Shown here in pieces: positions 15,463-26,152 of a stretch of 64,000 nt of DNA. The notes below the pieces were generated by a model. That model was given only the letters and a program-made list of their open reading frames with translations. It was not told where the DNA came from and did not search any database. The position numbers were made by a program, and so were the translations under genes. Source of the stretch: Streptomyces sp. NBC_01142 (lineage in GTDB: Bacteria > Actinomycetota > Actinomycetes > Streptomycetales > Streptomycetaceae); NCBI RefSeq assembly GCF_026341125.1, contig NZ_JAPEOR010000002.1, positions 1,860,001 to 1,924,000 of the forward strand, given 5' to 3'. Position 1 is the first letter of the stretch. Every line of letters begins with the position of its first letter.

Positions 15463-16620
15463 GTGCGCCGTACCGTTTTCAACGAGGACCACGAGGCGTT
15501 CCGGGAGACCATCCGGGCCTTCATCGAGGCCGAGGTCGTCCCCGTCTACGACGAGTGGTTCGCGGCCGGCCAGGCGCCCCGCGACTTCTACTACAAGCTC
15601 GGTGAGCTGGGCGTCTTCGGCATCAACGTCCCCGAGGAGTTCGGCGGCGCGGGCCTGGACACGCACAAGTTCGAGGCCGTGCTCTACGAGGAGACCTCGC
15701 GCGCGGGCGTCAACTTCGGCGGCTCCGGCGTGCATGTGCTGCTCGCCCTGCCGTACATCAAGCTGCTCGCCACCGACGAGCAGAAGAAGGCCTACCTGCC
15801 GAAGTTCGTCACCGGCGAGGAGATGTGGGCGCTGGCGATGACCGAGCCGGGCACCGGCTCCGACGTCGCGGGCATGAAGACCACGGCCAAGCTCTCGGAG
15901 GACGGCACGCACTACGTCCTCAACGGCGCCAAGACCTTCATCACCGGTGGTGTGCACGCCGACCGCGTGATCGTGTGCGCCCGCACCTCCGCCCCGCGTG
16001 AGGACGACCGCCGCTTCGGCATCTCGCTGTTCGCGGTGGACACCAAGTCGCAGGGCTACTCGGTCGGCCGCAAGCTGGACAAGCTCGGCCTGCGCACCTC
16101 CGACACCGCCGAGCTGGCCTTCGTCGACGTCAAGGTCCCCGTCGAGGACCTGCTCGGCGAGGAGAACAAGGGCTTCTACTACCTCGGCCAGAACCTTCCC
16201 TCCGAGCGCTGGGGCATCGCGTTCGGTGCGTACGCGCAGGCCAAGGCCGCCATCCGGTTCGCCCAGCAGTACGTGCAGGACCGCACGGTCTTCGGCAAGC
16301 CCGTCGCCTCCTTCCAGAACACCAAGTTCGAGCTGGCCGCCTGCCAGGCCGAGGTGGACGCCGCCGAGGCCGTTTCCGACCGCGCCCTGGAGGCCCTGGA
16401 CGCGGGCGAGCTGTCCGCCGCGGAGGCCGCGTCCGCGAAGCTGTTCTGCACCGAGGTCGCGCACCGCGTCATCGACAAGTGCCTCCAGCTGCACGGCGGC
16501 TACGGCTACATGAACGAGTACCCGATCGCACGCCTCTACGCCGACAACCGCGTCAACCGCATCTACGGCGGCACCAGCGAGGTCATGAAGTCGATCATCG
16601 CCAAGTCCATGGGCCTGTAA
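15463..16620 (+). CDS. Acyl-CoA dehydrogenase
   Basis: FAD-dependent acyl-CoA dehydrogenase, 385 residues, full length. It catalyses alpha,beta-desaturation of an acyl-CoA and passes electrons to ETF. Seen: N-terminal helical domain (FRETIRAFIEAEVVPVYDEW), the family signatures ALAMTEPGTGSDVAGMKTTA and QLHGGYGYMNEYPIARLYAD, and IYGGTSEVMKSIIAKSMGL at the C-terminus. The GTG start is preceded by GAGGAGG. It is followed after 32 bases by tesB, so the two may be one fatty-acid-related unit. In S. coelicolor the equivalent position carries a second acyl-CoA dehydrogenase (recalled as acdH2). Chain-length specificity is not visible. Confidence 0.93.
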   Translation: MRRTVFNEDHEAFRETIRAFIEAEVVPVYDEWFAAGQAPRDFYYKLGELGVFGINVPEEFGGAGLDTHKFEAVLYEETSRAGVNFGGSGVHVLLALPYIKLLATDEQKKAYLPKFVTGEEMWALAMTEPGTGSDVAGMKTTAKLSEDGTHYVLNGAKTFITGGVHADRVIVCARTSAPREDDRRFGISLFAVDTKSQGYSVGRKLDKLGLRTSDTAELAFVDVKVPVEDLLGEENKGFYYLGQNLPSERWGIAFGAYAQAKAAIRFAQQYVQDRTVFGKPVASFQNTKFELAACQAEVDAAEAVSDRALEALDAGELSAAEAASAKLFCTEVAHRVIDKCLQLHGGYGYMNEYPIARLYADNRVNRIYGGTSEVMKSIIAKSMGL

Positions 16621-16652
16621 GCGGTTACCGGTAAGGCGATTACCTTCCTCCC

Positions 16653-17525
16653 ATGAGCGAAGCACTTGACGACCTGCTCGATCTGCTCGACCTGGAGCAG
16701 ATCGAGCAGGACATCTTCCGGGGCCGGTCCCGCTCCGCCGTCGTACCGCGCGTCTTCGGCGGGCAGGTGGCCGCCCAGGCCCTGGTCGCCGCGGGCCGCA
16801 CCGTCCCCGAGGACCGTACGGCGCACTCCCTGCACGCGTACTTCCTGCGCATGGGCGATCCGGGCGCGCCGATCGTCTACACGGTCGACCGCATCCGCGA
16901 CGGCCGCTCCTTCACCACACGCAGGGTCGTCGCCGTCCAGCACGGCCAGCCGATCTTCCATCTCTCGGCGTCGTTCCAGACGTACGAGGAGGGGTTGGAG
17001 CACCAGACGGCGATGCCTGCCGCGCCCGCCCCGGAGACGCTGCCGACGGCGGCCGAGAGCCTTCCGCGGTACGCGGACCTCTTCACCGACCCCGGCACGG
17101 TCGACCGGCTGCTCGAGGCGCGGGCCGCGGTCGATCTGCGCTACGTCGACGCTCCGCCGTACGCCAGCGCCGGACAGCCGCGCGAGCCGCGCTCGCAGGT
17201 GTGGTTCCGGGCGAACGGCAAGCTCGCCGACGATCCGCTGCTGCATGTCTGCCTCGCGACGTACGTCTCCGACATGACGCTGCTCGACTCGGTGCTGCTC
17301 GCGCACGGGCGCGGCGGCTGGGCGGTCGGCGACGTGGTGGGCGCCTCGCTCGACCACGCGATGTGGTTCCACCGGCCGTTCCGGGCCGACGAATGGCTGC
17401 TGTACGACCAGGAGTCCCCCTCGGCGTCCGGCGGCCGGGGGCTCGGGCAGGCCCGGATCTACACGCAGGACGGGCGGCTGGCGGTCTCCGTCATCCAGGA
17501 GGGCGTCGTTCGCGTACCCCACTGA
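16653..17525 (+). CDS. tesB: Acyl-CoA thioesterase II
   Basis: Double hot-dog thioesterase of 290 residues hydrolysing acyl-CoA to free acid and CoA. N-terminal hot dog: RVFGGQVAAQALVAAGRTV...HSLHAYFLRMGD; C-terminal hot dog: HVCLATYVSDMTLLDSV...ASLDHAMWFHRPFRADEWLLYDQESPSASGGRGLGQ with the active-site Asp in SLDHAMW and QxR-like end (GLGQARIYTQDGRLAVSVIQEGVVR). It may follow the acyl-CoA dehydrogenase in one transcript. The last 17 bases, including the stop codon, form the first copy of a 26-bp triplicate that extends to the next gene. No strong Shine-Dalgarno is seen before the ATG. Confidence 0.93.
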   Translation: MSEALDDLLDLLDLEQIEQDIFRGRSRSAVVPRVFGGQVAAQALVAAGRTVPEDRTAHSLHAYFLRMGDPGAPIVYTVDRIRDGRSFTTRRVVAVQHGQPIFHLSASFQTYEEGLEHQTAMPAAPAPETLPTAAESLPRYADLFTDPGTVDRLLEARAAVDLRYVDAPPYASAGQPREPRSQVWFRANGKLADDPLLHVCLATYVSDMTLLDSVLLAHGRGGWAVGDVVGASLDHAMWFHRPFRADEWLLYDQESPSASGGRGLGQARIYTQDGRLAVSVIQEGVVRVPH

Positions 17526-17586
17526 CCGGACACATTCGCGTACCCCACTGATCGGACACGTTCGCGTACCCCACTGATCGGACATA
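17509..17586. repeat. 26-bp tandem triplicate at the 3' end of tesB
   Basis: Three contiguous copies (17509-17534, 17535-17560, 17561-17586) of a unit beginning TTCGCGTACCCCACTGA, differing at only a few positions. The first copy contains the last codons and the stop of tesB; the other two fill the gap up to 11 bases before the CDF gene. It looks like recent slippage duplication. Confidence 0.92.
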
Positions 17587-17597
17587 CGGTCCGATAC

Positions 17598-18557
17598 ATG
17601 AGCGAACCGGCCGAGAGTAGCGGTCAGAGCACCTTCACGGTGATCGTCGCGGCAGTGGCCAACCTCGGCATCGCCGTGGCCAAGGCCGTCGCCGGTGTCA
17701 TCAGCGGCTCCAGCGCCATGCTCTCCGAGGCCGCGCACTCGGTGGCCGACACGGTCACCGAGCTGATGCTGCTCACCTCGCTCAGGCGGAGCGCGAAACC
17801 GGCCGACGAGGACCATCCGCTCGGGTACGGCCCCGAGCGCTACATCTGGGCCCTGCTCGCCTCCGTCGCCACCTTCGTCGGCGGTGCGGTCTTCTCCGTC
17901 TACGACGGCATCCACACGCTGACCCACGGCGAGGAGCCGGGCGACCCTCTCGTCTCGTACATCGTGCTCGGCGTGGCCTTCCTGCTGGAGGGCTACTCGC
18001 TGCGTACGGGCGTCCGGCAGGTCCGAGGAGAGGCCGCGCGCTTCGGCGCCCCGGTCGGCCACTATCTCCGGTTCACCCCGGACACCGCGGTCAAGGCGGT
18101 CGTCCTCGAGGACTCCGCGGCCCTGGCCGGCCTGCTGCTCGCGGCGGGCGGCCTGCTCGGCGGGCAGCTGACCGGCTCCGGCGTCTGGGACGGCGTCGCG
18201 TCGATCCTGATCGGCCTGCTGCTGGTGTACGTGGCCTGGGTACTGGGCCGCAGCAACGCCCAGCTGCTGATCGGCCGACCGCTCCCCGAGCCGATGCGCG
18301 AGGGGGTACGGGAGGAGATCCTCACCGTCCCCCACATCGTGGACGTCCTGGAGCTGACCACGCTGATCCAGGGCCCGGACGAGATCCTGATCGCCGCGAA
18401 GGTCGACTTCAGGGACGCGTCGACCGCGCGGCAGATCGAGTGGGCCTGCGAGGAGGCCGAGGAGCAGTTGCGGGAGCGCTTCCCGGCGATCCGGCGCGTG
18501 TATCTGGACCCGACGCCGGGCCTGGGTCAGGAGAGGCCCGCGGCGTCCAGCAGGTAG
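17598..18557 (+). CDS. Cation diffusion facilitator transporter
   Basis: Metal/H+ antiporter of the CDF family, 319 residues, exporting Zn(II) or a similar divalent ion. About six transmembrane helices are visible, with the site-A residues in SEAAHSVADTVTE (His and Asp on helix II) and a second pair around VVLEDSAALAG. The cytosolic C-terminal domain (about 210-300) is the usual ferredoxin-like metal-sensing fold (VPHIVDVLELTTLIQGPDEILIAAKVDF). A ...SVADT/EDSAA pattern replaces the HxxxD/HxxxD of classical Zn transporters, so the ion could differ. Its 3' end overlaps the convergent phosphatase-like gene by 31 bases. Confidence 0.9.
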   Translation: MSEPAESSGQSTFTVIVAAVANLGIAVAKAVAGVISGSSAMLSEAAHSVADTVTELMLLTSLRRSAKPADEDHPLGYGPERYIWALLASVATFVGGAVFSVYDGIHTLTHGEEPGDPLVSYIVLGVAFLLEGYSLRTGVRQVRGEAARFGAPVGHYLRFTPDTAVKAVVLEDSAALAGLLLAAGGLLGGQLTGSGVWDGVASILIGLLLVYVAWVLGRSNAQLLIGRPLPEPMREGVREEILTVPHIVDVLELTTLIQGPDEILIAAKVDFRDASTARQIEWACEEAEEQLRERFPAIRRVYLDPTPGLGQERPAASSR

Positions 18558-19306
18558 GCGGTCATCGGGTCGTAGAAGCGCGGATCGGTGACGTGGTCGT
18601 CGAGCGGGACGGTCACCTGGAGGGTGCCCTCGGCCTCGCCGATGAACAGCGCCGGGTCGTTGCTGTCGGCGTACCCGACGGCGTCGATGCCACGCTGGCC
18701 GGCGCATCCGGCCCAGCCGTGGTCCGCGATCACCAGATCGGGCTGTGGACGCTGCTCCCCCGCGAGACCGTCCAGGATCGCCGCCATCGGCGCGGGCGAG
18801 TGCGTGTGCCACAGAGTTGCGCCGCGCTCCAGCATCGCGACGTCCGCGAACTGGAAGACCATGCCCTCGTCGGCCGTCAGCCCGCCGGGGATCCGTACGA
18901 TCTCGCAGCCGGCGGCGCGCAGCGCGTCGGCGGTCTGCCGGTGCACATCCAGCAGCCCACCCGGATGCCCGGTCGCGAACAGCACGCTCTCCTTGCCCGC
19001 GGCCGCCTTGCGCAGCCGGGCCGCCATCCGGTCCAGGGCATCGACCGTGAGTTCCGGATCGATGGTGTCCTGGCCGTAGCGGTACTGGGGGTCGTCGTTG
19101 ACGCCGCACCGCTCGGCCATGACGGCGAGCACATCCTGCTCATCGGACCAGCGATCGCCGAGCTCCAGCCCCAGCCAGTAGTGACGGTCGCCGTTGGCGA
19201 GCTTGCGGTAGTGGGAGAGGTTGTTGTCGCGTGGCGTGGCGACGTCTCCTGCGATACGTGAGCGGACGAGATGGTCGACAAGGGCGGCACGGCTTGGTAT
19301 CGGCAT
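18527..19306 (-). CDS. Conserved actinobacterial phosphatase-like protein
   Basis: Protein of 259 residues, of a conserved Streptomyces family usually annotated simply as phosphatase. Visible motifs: FATGHPGGLLDVHRQTADAL (around 120-140), WHTHSPAPMAAIL, and DLVIADHGWAGCAGQRGIDAVGYADSNDPALF, with His and Asp residues that could bind metal. No signal peptide or membrane segment. The 3' end overlaps the convergent CDF gene. I recognise the family but no experimentally defined substrate. Confidence 0.75.
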   Translation of the reverse strand: MPIPSRAALVDHLVRSRIAGDVATPRDNNLSHYRKLANGDRHYWLGLELGDRWSDEQDVLAVMAERCGVNDDPQYRYGQDTIDPELTVDALDRMAARLRKAAAGKESVLFATGHPGGLLDVHRQTADALRAAGCEIVRIPGGLTADEGMVFQFADVAMLERGATLWHTHSPAPMAAILDGLAGEQRPQPDLVIADHGWAGCAGQRGIDAVGYADSNDPALFIGEAEGTLQVTVPLDDHVTDPRFYDPMTAYLLDAAGLS

Positions 19307-19742
19307 GCGCCCATTGTGCCGTCAGGTGCGGGCGGCGTGCCGTGCGTCCCGAACGTTGGACGACGCAACTCCCACCCCTGAGGGCCCCACCAGCACGGGA
19401 GAGGGCGCCGGTCACCCCACCACGCGCCCCGCCCTCGTCGCGCCCCTGCTGCCGAAGGCCGCCGGGGGCCGCCGGGGGCCGCCGGGGGCCGAGAGCGCGT
19501 CGGCCGGCTCGGGGCGCGAAGCCGGACGGTGCGCAGCAACCGCCCCACGGTGCACCGGACCCGCGGCGCACCGAACCCCCGCGGCGCACCGAACCCCCGC
19601 GGCGCACCGAACTCCGGCCGCGCGCCGGCCGGGTAGCTGCCGCACGCGCACCCGGCCGGGGATGCGGGGGTACCCGGTACCCCCGCATCACGGGCGGGGC
19701 GGCCGGGTAGCGAGAGCCCCGGTCCGCCGTATCCCGCCGGCC
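19307..19742. repeat. Gene-free GC-rich stretch with two tandem arrays
   Basis: 436 bases without a convincing gene. Contains three 10-bp GCCGGGGGCC units (19461-19490) and three 18-bp CCGCGGCGCACCGAACCC units (19561-19578, 19579-19596, 19597-19614, the last with one change). Open frames here are only a by-product of GC-rich repetition. Confidence 0.8.
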
Positions 19743-20342
19743 TCAGCCCGCCAGTGACGCGAACGCCCCGTGCGCCAGGCGGCGCAGCAGCGTTTCCGTT
19801 GCCGTGCGGCCCGGCAGGTCGCTGCCGTACGAGCCCAGGTGCGGCGTCGAGTTGAGCAGGCCGAACACCGCGTGGACCGCCGCCCGCGCCTCCGACTCGG
19901 GTACGTCGCGGTGCAGTTCCCGTACGACCGTGACCCACAGCTCGACGTACTGCCGCTGCAACTGCCGCACCAGCTTGCGGTCGCTGTCCCGCAGCCGGTC
20001 CAGCTCGCGGTCGTGGAGGGTGATCAGCGGGCGGTCGTCGAGCGCGAAGTCGATGTGCCCGTCGATGAGCGCGGCGAGCAGCGCCTGCGGATCGGGGTCC
20101 GGCGCCGCCTCCTCGACCCGCAGCCGGCCTCCGTTGAGCAGCCGCTCACTGATGCCCACCAGCAGCTCGGCGAGCATCGCGTCCTTGCCCGGGAAGTGGC
20201 GGTACAGGCCGGGGCCGCTGATGCCGACGGCCGCCCCTATCTCGTCGACACCGACGCCGTGAAATCCGCGCTCGGCGAAGAGGCGCGCGGCCTCCTTGAG
20301 GATCTGCTCACGGCGCGTCGGGGCGTCCGTCCTGGTGGTCAT
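19743..20342 (-). CDS. TetR-family regulator of the adjacent acyl-CoA catabolic operon
   Basis: TetR repressor of 199 residues. N-terminal HTH: RREQILKEAARLFAERGFHGVGVDEIGAAVGISGPGLYRHFPGKDAMLAELL (residues 10-60); the rest is an all-helical ligand domain. It is divergent from the carboxylase operon, and two 16-bp palindromes of one type lie in the shared promoter, so autorepression and repression of the operon, relieved by an acyl-CoA intermediate, is the likely scheme. The ATG at 20342 has no clear ribosome site; an upstream in-frame TTG exists (20360). Confidence 0.9.
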   Translation of the reverse strand: MTTRTDAPTRREQILKEAARLFAERGFHGVGVDEIGAAVGISGPGLYRHFPGKDAMLAELLVGISERLLNGGRLRVEEAAPDPDPQALLAALIDGHIDFALDDRPLITLHDRELDRLRDSDRKLVRQLQRQYVELWVTVVRELHRDVPESEARAAVHAVFGLLNSTPHLGSYGSDLPGRTATETLLRRLAHGAFASLAG

Positions 20343-20364
20343 GGCATTAATTCTAGACAAGGCT

Positions 20365-20380
20365 GTTAGCGGTCGTTAAC
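20365..20380. promoter_or_regulatory. TetR operator candidate, copy 1
   Basis: GTTAGCGGTCGTTAAC, an inverted repeat with half sites GTTAGCG / CGTTAAC, lies 23 bases upstream of the TetR start codon. It is the mirror image of the second site at 20394. Confidence 0.7.
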
Positions 20381-20393
20381 CTGAAGGAGGCGC

Positions 20394-20409
20394 GTTAACG
20401 AGCGCTAAC
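20394..20409. promoter_or_regulatory. TetR operator candidate, copy 2
   Basis: GTTAACGAGCGCTAAC, reverse complement matching copy 1 at 14 of 16 positions, lies 21 bases before the carboxylase beta gene. The two sites are 13 bases apart, centre to centre 29 bp. Confidence 0.7.
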
Positions 20410-20430
20410 TGAGCAAGGGGGCTCAAGACG

Positions 20431-22047
<1,617 letters not shown>

Positions 22048-22054
22048 GGGACAG

Positions 22055-24001
22055 ATGACCATGTTCGACACCGTCCTTGTCGCCAACCGTGGCGAGATCG
22101 CCGTACGGGTCATACGCACCCTGCGGACGCTCGGCGTCCGTTCCGTCGCCGTGTTCAGCGACGCGGACGCGCAGGCCCGGCACGTGCGGGAGGCGGACAC
22201 GGCGGTCCGTATCGGCCCCGCGCCCGCCGCCGAGAGCTATCTCTGCGTCGACCGGCTGCTGGACGCGGCGGCGCGCACCGGCGCGCAGGCGGTCCACCCG
22301 GGCTACGGCTTCCTCGCCGAGAACGCCGGATTCGCGCAGGCGTGTGCGGAGGCGGGGCTGGTCTTCATCGGCCCGCCCGCCTCGGCGATCTCGCTGATGG
22401 GCGACAAGATCCGCGCCAAGGAGACGGTGCAGGCGGCGGGCGTCCCGGTCGTCCCGGGCTCCGCGGGCAGCGGCCTGTCCGATGCCCAACTTGCCGACGC
22501 GGCACGGGAGATCGGCATGCCGGTCCTGCTGAAGCCCTCGGCGGGCGGCGGCGGCAAGGGCATGCGGCTGACCCGCGTGGAGTCCGCGCTTCTGGAGGAG
22601 ATCGCGGCGGCCCGCCGCGAGGCGCGTGCCTCTTTCGGTGACGACACGCTGCTGGTGGAGCGGTGGATCGACCGTCCCCGGCACATCGAGATCCAGGTCC
22701 TGGCGGACAGCCACGGCAACGTGATCCACCTGGGTGAGCGCGAGTGCTCGTTGCAGCGCCGCCACCAGAAGATCATCGAGGAGGCGCCGAGCGTCCTGCT
22801 GGACGAGGCGACACGCGCCGCCATGGGCGAGGCGGCGGTCCAGGCGGCCCGGTCCTGCGGTTACCGGGGCGCGGGCACGGTGGAGTTCATCGTCCCGGGC
22901 AACGACCCTTCCGCGTACTACTTCATGGAGATGAACACCCGCCTCCAGGTCGAGCACCCGGTGACGGAGCTGATCACCGGCCTGGACCTGGTCGAGTGGC
23001 AGCTGCGGGTCGCCGCCGGTGAGCAACTGCCCTTCACCCAGGAGGACATCGCACTCACGGGCCATGCGGTCGAGGCCCGTATCTGCGCGGAGGACCCGTC
23101 GCGCGGCTTCCTGCCCTCCGGCGGCACGGTCCTCGCCCTGCACGAGCCGCAGGGCGACGGGGTGCGCACCGACTCGGGCCTGAGCGAGGGCACAGAGGTC
23201 GGCAGCCTGTACGACCCGATGCTGTCCAAGGTCATTGCGTACGGCCCCGACCGGCCGACCGCCCTGCGCCGCCTGCGCGCGGCCCTCGCCGACACGGTCA
23301 CCCTCGGCGTCCCGACGAACGCGGGCTTTCTGCGCCGCCTGCTGGCCCACCCGGCGGTGGTGTCGGGCGAGTTGGACACGGGCCTGGTGGAGCGGGAGGC
23401 GGACGATCTGGTGCCCGACGGCATCCCGGACGAGGTGTACGAAGCCGCGGCAGCGGTCCGGGAGGCCGAGCTGGCTCCCCGGCAGGACTCCGACTGGACC
23501 GACCCGTTCTCCGTCCCGAGCGGCTGGCGCATGGGCAGCGAGCCCGTGCCCGTCACCCACCATCTGCGCGCGGCGGGGTGCGAACCCGTCGCTCACCGGC
23601 TGAGGGACCGGAGCGGATACCGGGTCGCGCCCGACCGGGTCTCGGTGACCGTGGACGGGGTGCTGCACACCTTCGCCCGCGCCGGGTCCTGGCTCGGCCG
23701 GGACGGGGACTCCTGGCACATCCAGGACCACGACCCCGTCGCCGCCGCGCTCACCGGCAGCGCGCACGCCGGTGCGGACACCCTCGCCGCGCCCATGCCC
23801 GGGACCGTCACCGTCGTCAAGGTCGCCGTCGGGGACGAGGTGGCCGCCGGACAGAGTCTGCTCGTCGTGGAGGCGATGAAGATGGAGCACGTCATCTCCG
23901 CCCCGCACGCCGGCACCGTCACCGAGCTGGATGTCACAGCCGGCTCGACCGTCGCCATGGACCAGATCCTGGCGGTCGTCACCCCGAGGGAGGAAGCATG
24001 A
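22055..24001 (+). CDS. accA1: Biotin-dependent acyl-CoA carboxylase alpha subunit
   Basis: Biotin carboxylase plus biotin carrier, 648 residues. N-terminal biotin carboxylase domain: [23 protein letters not shown]-grasp glycine loop [12 protein letters not shown], and active-site region [27 protein letters not shown]. The C-terminal biotinyl domain carries EAMKMEH with the biotin-accepting Lys609. The intervening 150 residues form the BT-like domain that binds the beta subunit. It carboxylates biotin with ATP and bicarbonate. The ATGA overlap with the HMG-CoA lyase gene shows co-translation. A 3-methylcrotonyl-CoA carboxylase role follows from context. Confidence 0.93.
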   Translation: MTMFDTVLVANRGEIAVRVIRTLRTLGVRSVAVFSDADAQARHVREADTAVRIGPAPAAESYLCVDRLLDAAARTGAQAVHPGYGFLAENAGFAQACAEAGLVFIGPPASAISLMGDKIRAKETVQAAGVPVVPGSAGSGLSDAQLADAAREIGMPVLLKPSAGGGGKGMRLTRVESALLEEIAAARREARASFGDDTLLVERWIDRPRHIEIQVLADSHGNVIHLGERECSLQRRHQKIIEEAPSVLLDEATRAAMGEAAVQAARSCGYRGAGTVEFIVPGNDPSAYYFMEMNTRLQVEHPVTELITGLDLVEWQLRVAAGEQLPFTQEDIALTGHAVEARICAEDPSRGFLPSGGTVLALHEPQGDGVRTDSGLSEGTEVGSLYDPMLSKVIAYGPDRPTALRRLRAALADTVTLGVPTNAGFLRRLLAHPAVVSGELDTGLVEREADDLVPDGIPDEVYEAAAAVREAELAPRQDSDWTDPFSVPSGWRMGSEPVPVTHHLRAAGCEPVAHRLRDRSGYRVAPDRVSVTVDGVLHTFARAGSWLGRDGDSWHIQDHDPVAAALTGSAHAGADTLAAPMPGTVTVVKVAVGDEVAAGQSLLVVEAMKMEHVISAPHAGTVTELDVTAGSTVAMDQILAVVTPREEA

Positions 24002-24939
24002 CCGACGGGCTGCCCATGGCCGTTCCCGTACCGGATCTGCCGCCCCGCGTCCGCATCCACGAGGTCGGCGCCCGCGACGGCCTGCAGAACGAGAGCGCGG
24101 TCGTCCCGACCGAGGTCAAGGCGGAGTTCATCCACCGCCTCGCCGACGCCGGGCTGAGCACCGTCGAGGCGACCAGCTTCGTCCACCCCAAGTGGGTGCC
24201 CCAACTCGCCGACGCCGAGCAGCTGTTTCCGCTGCTCGGCGACATCGAGGGCGTCGCCCTGCCCGTCCTCGTACCGAACGAACGCGGACTCGAGCGGGCC
24301 ACGGCGCTCGGCGCGCGCCGGATCGCCGTGTTCGCCAGCGCGACCGAGACCTTCGCCCGGCGCAATCTCAACCGCACCGTGGACGAGTCGCTCGCCATGT
24401 TCGAGCCGGTCGTGGCCAAGGCCCGCGCCGACAAGATCCATGTCCGCGGCTATCTCTCCATGTGCTTCGGCGACCCGTGGGAGGGTCCGGTCCCCGTCCA
24501 CCAGGTCGTCCGGGTCGCGAAGGCGCTCATGGACCTCGGCTGCGACGAGCTCAGCCTCGGCGACACCATCGGGGTGGCCACGCCCGGCCATGTGCAGAGC
24601 CTGCTCTCCCGGCTCAACGAGGAGGGCGTGCCCACCTCCGCGATCGGCGTGCACTTCCACGACACCTACGGGCAGGCCCTCGCCAACACCCTCGCCTCGC
24701 TGCAGCACGGTGTGACCACCGTGGACGCCTCCGCGGGCGGCCTCGGCGGCTGCCCGTACGCCAAGAGCGCGACCGGAAACCTCGCCACCGAAGACCTCGT
24801 GTGGATGCTCCACGGCCTCGGCATCGAAACCGGGGTCGACCTCGGCCGGCTCACCGCCACGAGCATGTGGCTGGCCGAGCGGCTGGGCCGCCCCAGCCCC
24901 TCCCGTACCGTCCGCGCCCTCTCCCACAAGGAGTCGTAG
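23998..24939 (+). CDS. hmgL: Hydroxymethylglutaryl-CoA lyase
   Basis: TIM-barrel aldolase of 313 residues splitting HMG-CoA to acetoacetate and acetyl-CoA, the last step of leucine catabolism. Seen: [14 protein letters not shown] at the N-terminus (metal-binding Asp and Arg), [33 protein letters not shown], the metal-binding [12 protein letters not shown], and the catalytic-Cys loop [15 protein letters not shown]. It is translated from an ATG overlapping the stop of the carboxylase alpha gene, and followed after two bases by the acyl-CoA dehydrogenase gene. Confidence 0.94.
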   Translation: MTDGLPMAVPVPDLPPRVRIHEVGARDGLQNESAVVPTEVKAEFIHRLADAGLSTVEATSFVHPKWVPQLADAEQLFPLLGDIEGVALPVLVPNERGLERATALGARRIAVFASATETFARRNLNRTVDESLAMFEPVVAKARADKIHVRGYLSMCFGDPWEGPVPVHQVVRVAKALMDLGCDELSLGDTIGVATPGHVQSLLSRLNEEGVPTSAIGVHFHDTYGQALANTLASLQHGVTTVDASAGGLGGCPYAKSATGNLATEDLVWMLHGLGIETGVDLGRLTATSMWLAERLGRPSPSRTVRALSHKES

Positions 24940-24941
24940 CA

Positions 24942-26102
24942 ATGTCGCTCGACCATCGGCTCTCCGCCGAACACGAGGAACTCCGCCGTACCGTCGAGGC
25001 GTTCGCGCACGATGTGGTGGCCCCCAAGATCGGCGACTTCTACGAGCGCCATGAATTCCCGTACGAGATCGTCCGCGAGATGGGCCGCATGGGTCTGTTC
25101 GGCCTGCCCTTCCCCGAGGAGTACGGCGGGATGGGCGGCGACTATCTCGCCCTCGGCATCGCGCTGGAGGAGCTGGCGCGCGTCGACTCGTCCGTCGCGA
25201 TCACTCTCGAGGCAGGGGTCTCGCTGGGCGCGATGCCGGTCTACCGCTTCGGCACGGAGGAGCAGAAGCAGGAGTGGCTGCCGCGGCTCTGCTCGGGCGA
25301 GCTGCTCGGTGCGTTCGGGCTGACCGAGCCGGACGGCGGCTCGGACGCGGGCGGCACGAAGACCACGGCCGTCCGGGACGGCGGCGAGTGGGTGATCAAC
25401 GGCTCGAAGTGCTTCATCACCAACGCGGGCACGGACATCACGGGCCTGGTCACGGTCACGGCGGTCACGGGCCGCACCGCCGACGGCAAGCCGCTGATCT
25501 CCTCGATCATCGTCCCGTCCGGCACCCCCGGCTTCACGGTCGCCGCTCCGTACTCCAAGGTCGGGTGGAACGCCTCGGACACCCGTGAGCTGTCCTTCGC
25601 CGACGTACGGGTGCCGCTGGCGAACCTGCTGGGCGAGGAGGGCCGCGGGTACGCCCAGTTCCTGCGCATCCTGGACGAGGGCCGCGTCGCGATCTCGGCG
25701 CTGGCGACGGGGCTCGCGCAGGGCTGTGTGGACGAGTCCCTGAAGTACGCCAAGGAGCGGCACGCCTTCGGTCGCCCGATCGGCGACAACCAGGCGATCC
25801 AGTTCAAGATCGCCGACATGGAGATGCGGGCGTACATGGCGCGGGTCGGCTGGCGCGACGCGGCGTCCCGGCTGGTGCAGGGCGAGCCGTTCAAGAAGGA
25901 GGCGGCCCTCGCCAAGCTCTACTCGTCCACGGTGGCGGTGGACAACGCCCGCGAGGCCACGCAGATCCACGGCGGCTACGGCTTCATGAACGAGTACCCG
26001 GTGGCCAGGATGTGGCGCGACTCCAAGATCCTGGAAATCGGCGAGGGCACGAGCGAGGTCCAGCGCATACTGATCGCACGGGAGTTGGGCCTGCCGAGCT
26101 GA
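24942..26102 (+). CDS. acdH: Acyl-CoA dehydrogenase of branched-chain catabolism
   Basis: Acyl-CoA dehydrogenase of 386 residues, full length. Signatures: AFGLTEPDGGSDAGGTKTTA, QIHGGYGFMNEYPVARMWRDSKILEIGEGTSEVQRILIARELGL, keeping the IGEGTSE glutamate. In S. coelicolor the gene in this position (acdH) acts on branched-chain acyl-CoAs from valine, leucine and isoleucine; here it would desaturate isovaleryl-CoA to feed the carboxylase and lyase upstream in the same operon. The ATG follows the lyase stop by two bases, and a GC-rich hairpin lies 25 bases after its stop. Confidence 0.93.
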   Translation: MSLDHRLSAEHEELRRTVEAFAHDVVAPKIGDFYERHEFPYEIVREMGRMGLFGLPFPEEYGGMGGDYLALGIALEELARVDSSVAITLEAGVSLGAMPVYRFGTEEQKQEWLPRLCSGELLGAFGLTEPDGGSDAGGTKTTAVRDGGEWVINGSKCFITNAGTDITGLVTVTAVTGRTADGKPLISSIIVPSGTPGFTVAAPYSKVGWNASDTRELSFADVRVPLANLLGEEGRGYAQFLRILDEGRVAISALATGLAQGCVDESLKYAKERHAFGRPIGDNQAIQFKIADMEMRAYMARVGWRDAASRLVQGEPFKKEAALAKLYSSTVAVDNAREATQIHGGYGFMNEYPVARMWRDSKILEIGEGTSEVQRILIARELGLPS

Positions 26103-26126
26103 GACGGCTGCCACGCATGACGTGAC

Positions 26127-26152
26127 GCGCCCCGCTCCCCGGGGCGGGGCGC
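26127..26152. terminator. Terminator hairpin after the acdH operon
   Basis: Perfect 9-bp stem GCGCCCCGC (26127-26135) and GCGGGGCGC (26144-26152) with an 8-base loop, 25 bases past the acdH stop. Confidence 0.65.

Noticed and set aside
12289..16665. A 1,458-codon minus-strand open frame spanning several genes
   Set aside because: It runs antisense or out of frame through the symporter, PucR and acyl-CoA dehydrogenase genes, all of which have clear family motifs in other frames.
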